Source: a virus. From it: a DNA stretch of 37,022 nucleotides. The stretch spans positions 1 through 37,022 of the IMG/VR virus record IMGVR_UViG_3300020385_000003; one strand, 5' to 3'. Every line of letters starts with the position of its first letter. Position 1 is the first letter of the stretch. The notes below the pieces were generated by a model that saw only the letters and a program-made list of their open reading frames with translations, was not told the DNA's origin and made no database searches. This document shows positions 35,516 to 37,022 of this stretch, piece after piece. The translations under genes were made by a program, and so were the position numbers.

Positions 35516-37022
35516 ATGAGCAGAACAACAGATACGAAAATCTATATTACGAAACAGGGCATAGCTCGTCACCTCGACGCGATAGCTGAAAGGCGAGAGA
35601 TAGCCGTTACTCATATGGTGGTTGATTCTGACTTATTACCAAGCAATCAAAACCCTGCCAACATCGAGAGTGTAAATCCAGCGCATGAGCCGTTTTTGGC
35701 ATATGTGAAGCGAGAAGAGAACGTATTAAAAATGTTTTCTGATATCCCTATCGGCGTGGGTGGCTTTCAACTAAACGGCATTGCTTTCTTGCTCGATGAC
35801 GGGACAGTATTCGCCTATGCGCGCGGCTTTGGTGACTACAAAGCCAAGACCGACCCGCTGCGTATCAAATTTGAAATCACCTCCATTGCGACGGATGGTA
35901 TAGCGAACAACTACGATTCGAGCGCGTTGTTTGTGACTCATGAAGAACTCAAAGAGCACATTCAAACGCATTTAGATCATGCTGACCCACACCCTCAATA
36001 TTTGCAAAAAGCGCACGCCGCCGTTGAGTCGGATATTGATAACAAAGTATCGAGCCGTCTTAAATATATTAATCTTTCGATGTTCTGGCGCGCTCTGGCT
36101 AAAAACCTAAGCGAAGCGAAGGCTTACACCGACACCAAACACGGCGAAGCGATAAACCATACCAATGTTGAAAAGGGCAATATCATTACCACGCTTAAAT
36201 CGTGGGCGAACGGCTTGTTCTTTCTTAAGTCTGGCGGCGACTTGTCGGGTGATATCCACATAAAAAAAGGCTCTAACGAAAGCGGTGAGGTGATAATTTC
36301 CGAAGCTAACGCTGAATACGGCGGCGGGATGCAATACCACGGACAAGACAACTTTTTGCAGCTTTTTACATGGTCGAAAGACGCAGCACGCCAGTGGTTT
36401 ATGCGTGTAGCGAGAGGTTCTAAAAACATCAATTTTGCGGGGGAGTTATACGCTCAAGTAACAAAGCGCGTGTATCACGACAGCTATCACCCTCGTGCTG
36501 ATGTTGCAACGAACGCCGATAAACTGAATGACAAAACTTACACTCAGATTATCGGAGAAGCGAATAGCTTCACAACCGAGCAGCACGAAGCGCAACAAGT
36601 GTACTTCGAAGATAAACATAATGACGCGATAACATACACCGATCATAAGCTTGTCGAAGCGAAGCAGTACACGGACCGTAAGCACAATACGCAGCAAGAC
36701 TACATTAATAGCGAAGTCGGTAAGGCGAAACGGTTCGCGCAAGGCTTACACGACACACAGCAAGAGTATGTAAACCAACAAATTGCGGCGGTCATCGGGG
36801 CGAATGTGCCGAGCGACTTGAACTCGATTAAAGAGCTTATCGAAGAGATTCAAAACAACCAAACCGCTATTGAGTTGATGCGAAACATTCAGACGAAAAA
36901 GCTCGATAAAGACGCCACTGCCGCGAACTCAGCCAAGTTCAATGGCAAGACTTACGAGCAAGCGCGGTCTGATTTTAGAAGCGGTCTCATTACATCTCAG
37001 CGAGCTGTGAGTGACAGCGTTA
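35516..37022 (+). CDS. H: Tail fibre protein, N-terminal part (P2 gpH-like), continues at base 1
   Basis: This begins at ATG 35516, one base after the gpI stop, and runs open to the right end (the frame is continued at 1-1038; total 838 residues). Residues 1-165 fit the N-terminal tail-fibre domain of P2 H: TKIYITKQGIARHLDAIAERREIAVTHMVVDSD, then 'IPIGVGGFQLNGIAFLLDDGTVFAYARGF', ending in the hallmark 'LDHADPHPQYL'. Further on are helical repeats of type KAYTDTKHGE / KQYTDRKHN and the motif N-x-x-K-L/F-N-x-K-T-Y seen twice, as in other P2-like fibres. It attaches to the wedge through its N-terminus and binds the host by its C-terminus. Confidence 0.92.
   Translation, partial: MSRTTDTKIYITKQGIARHLDAIAERREIAVTHMVVDSDLLPSNQNPANIESVNPAHEPFLAYVKREENVLKMFSDIPIGVGGFQLNGIAFLLDDGTVFAYARGFGDYKAKTDPLRIKFEITSIATDGIANNYDSSALFVTHEELKEHIQTHLDHADPHPQYLQKAHAAVESDIDNKVSSRLKYINLSMFWRALAKNLSEAKAYTDTKHGEAINHTNVEKGNIITTLKSWANGLFFLKSGGDLSGDIHIKKGSNESGEVIISEANAEYGGGMQYHGQDNFLQLFTWSKDAARQWFMRVARGSKNINFAGELYAQVTKRVYHDSYHPRADVATNADKLNDKTYTQIIGEANSFTTEQHEAQQVYFEDKHNDAITYTDHKLVEAKQYTDRKHNTQQDYINSEVGKAKRFAQGLHDTQQEYVNQQIAAVIGANVPSDLNSIKELIEEIQNNQTAIELMRNIQTKKLDKDATAANSAKFNGKTYEQARSDFRSGLITSQRAVSDSV
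36995..37022. repeat. Terminal overlap, right copy (circular assembly)
   Basis: Identical to bases 1-28. It indicates circular closure of the contig. Confidence 0.9.

Overview
The window is a complete, circularly closed genome of a temperate, contractile-tailed phage that looks able to live as a plasmid (a phage-plasmid). The first 28 bases are repeated exactly as the last 28, and the reading frame of the tail fibre gene runs unbroken from the right end into the left end. The unique circle is therefore about 36,994 bp. The host is probably a marine gammaproteobacterium of the Vibrio type. I infer this from the P2-type tail joined to a lambda-type head, a combination known from Vibrio phages such as VHML and VP882, and from the perfect enterobacterial-type DnaA and LexA boxes. 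It has not been tested by a search.

Layout. (1) 24525-33356 on the plus strand holds the head genes (small and large terminase, gpW-like joining protein, lambda-type portal, a ClpP-protease/major-capsid fusion, decoration protein, connectors) and the spike gpV. (2) 33706-37022 continuing into 1-8045 is a P2-type baseplate, fibre, sheath, tube, chaperone (with a -1 frameshift), tape measure, U, X and D series. (3) 8061-9315 is the lysis cassette: a GH108-type endolysin, a small membrane protein and nested inner and outer spanins, closed by a strong terminator. (4) 9423-11639 is an accessory island of small genes, including an ArdC-like one, bracketed by inverted copies of an unusual 44-bp-spaced repeat and driven by two duplicated promoters. 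(5) 12072-15769 is the plasmid and decision region: an XRE regulator with a divergent 56-residue protein, parA with a ParB-like partner (both minus strand), an SOS-controlled 65-residue protein, and a candidate replication initiator. (6) 15770-17797 holds a candidate origin and a tyrosine recombinase. (7) 17953-20154 is a rightward operon of small genes of unknown function, converging on the minus-strand CI-like repressor at 20177-20746. (8) 21120-22843 holds a regulatory operon ending in a Q-like antiterminator candidate, a candidate pR'-type promoter, a terminator and a holin. (9) 22844-23496 is a long non-coding block rich in RNA-like structure, followed by two accessory genes and the terminases.

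The most interesting inference is a decision circuit. The CI-like repressor has the S24 peptidase fold but appears to have lost the catalytic serine, the lysine and the Ala-Gly cleavage site, so RecA-driven self-cleavage should not work. Two small genes could inactivate it. One sits under a near-perfect LexA box. The other sits divergently next to a DNA-binding regulator. This matches the logic of transcription-factor/small-protein induction modules known from Vibrio phages (for example VqmA-Qtip of VP882). A second interesting pattern is five near-identical 22-bp palindromes scattered around the genome, two of them flanking parAB, which could be dispersed centromere sites like those of coliphage N15. 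All function calls rest on reading the sequence and on remembered family features, and no database search was run.
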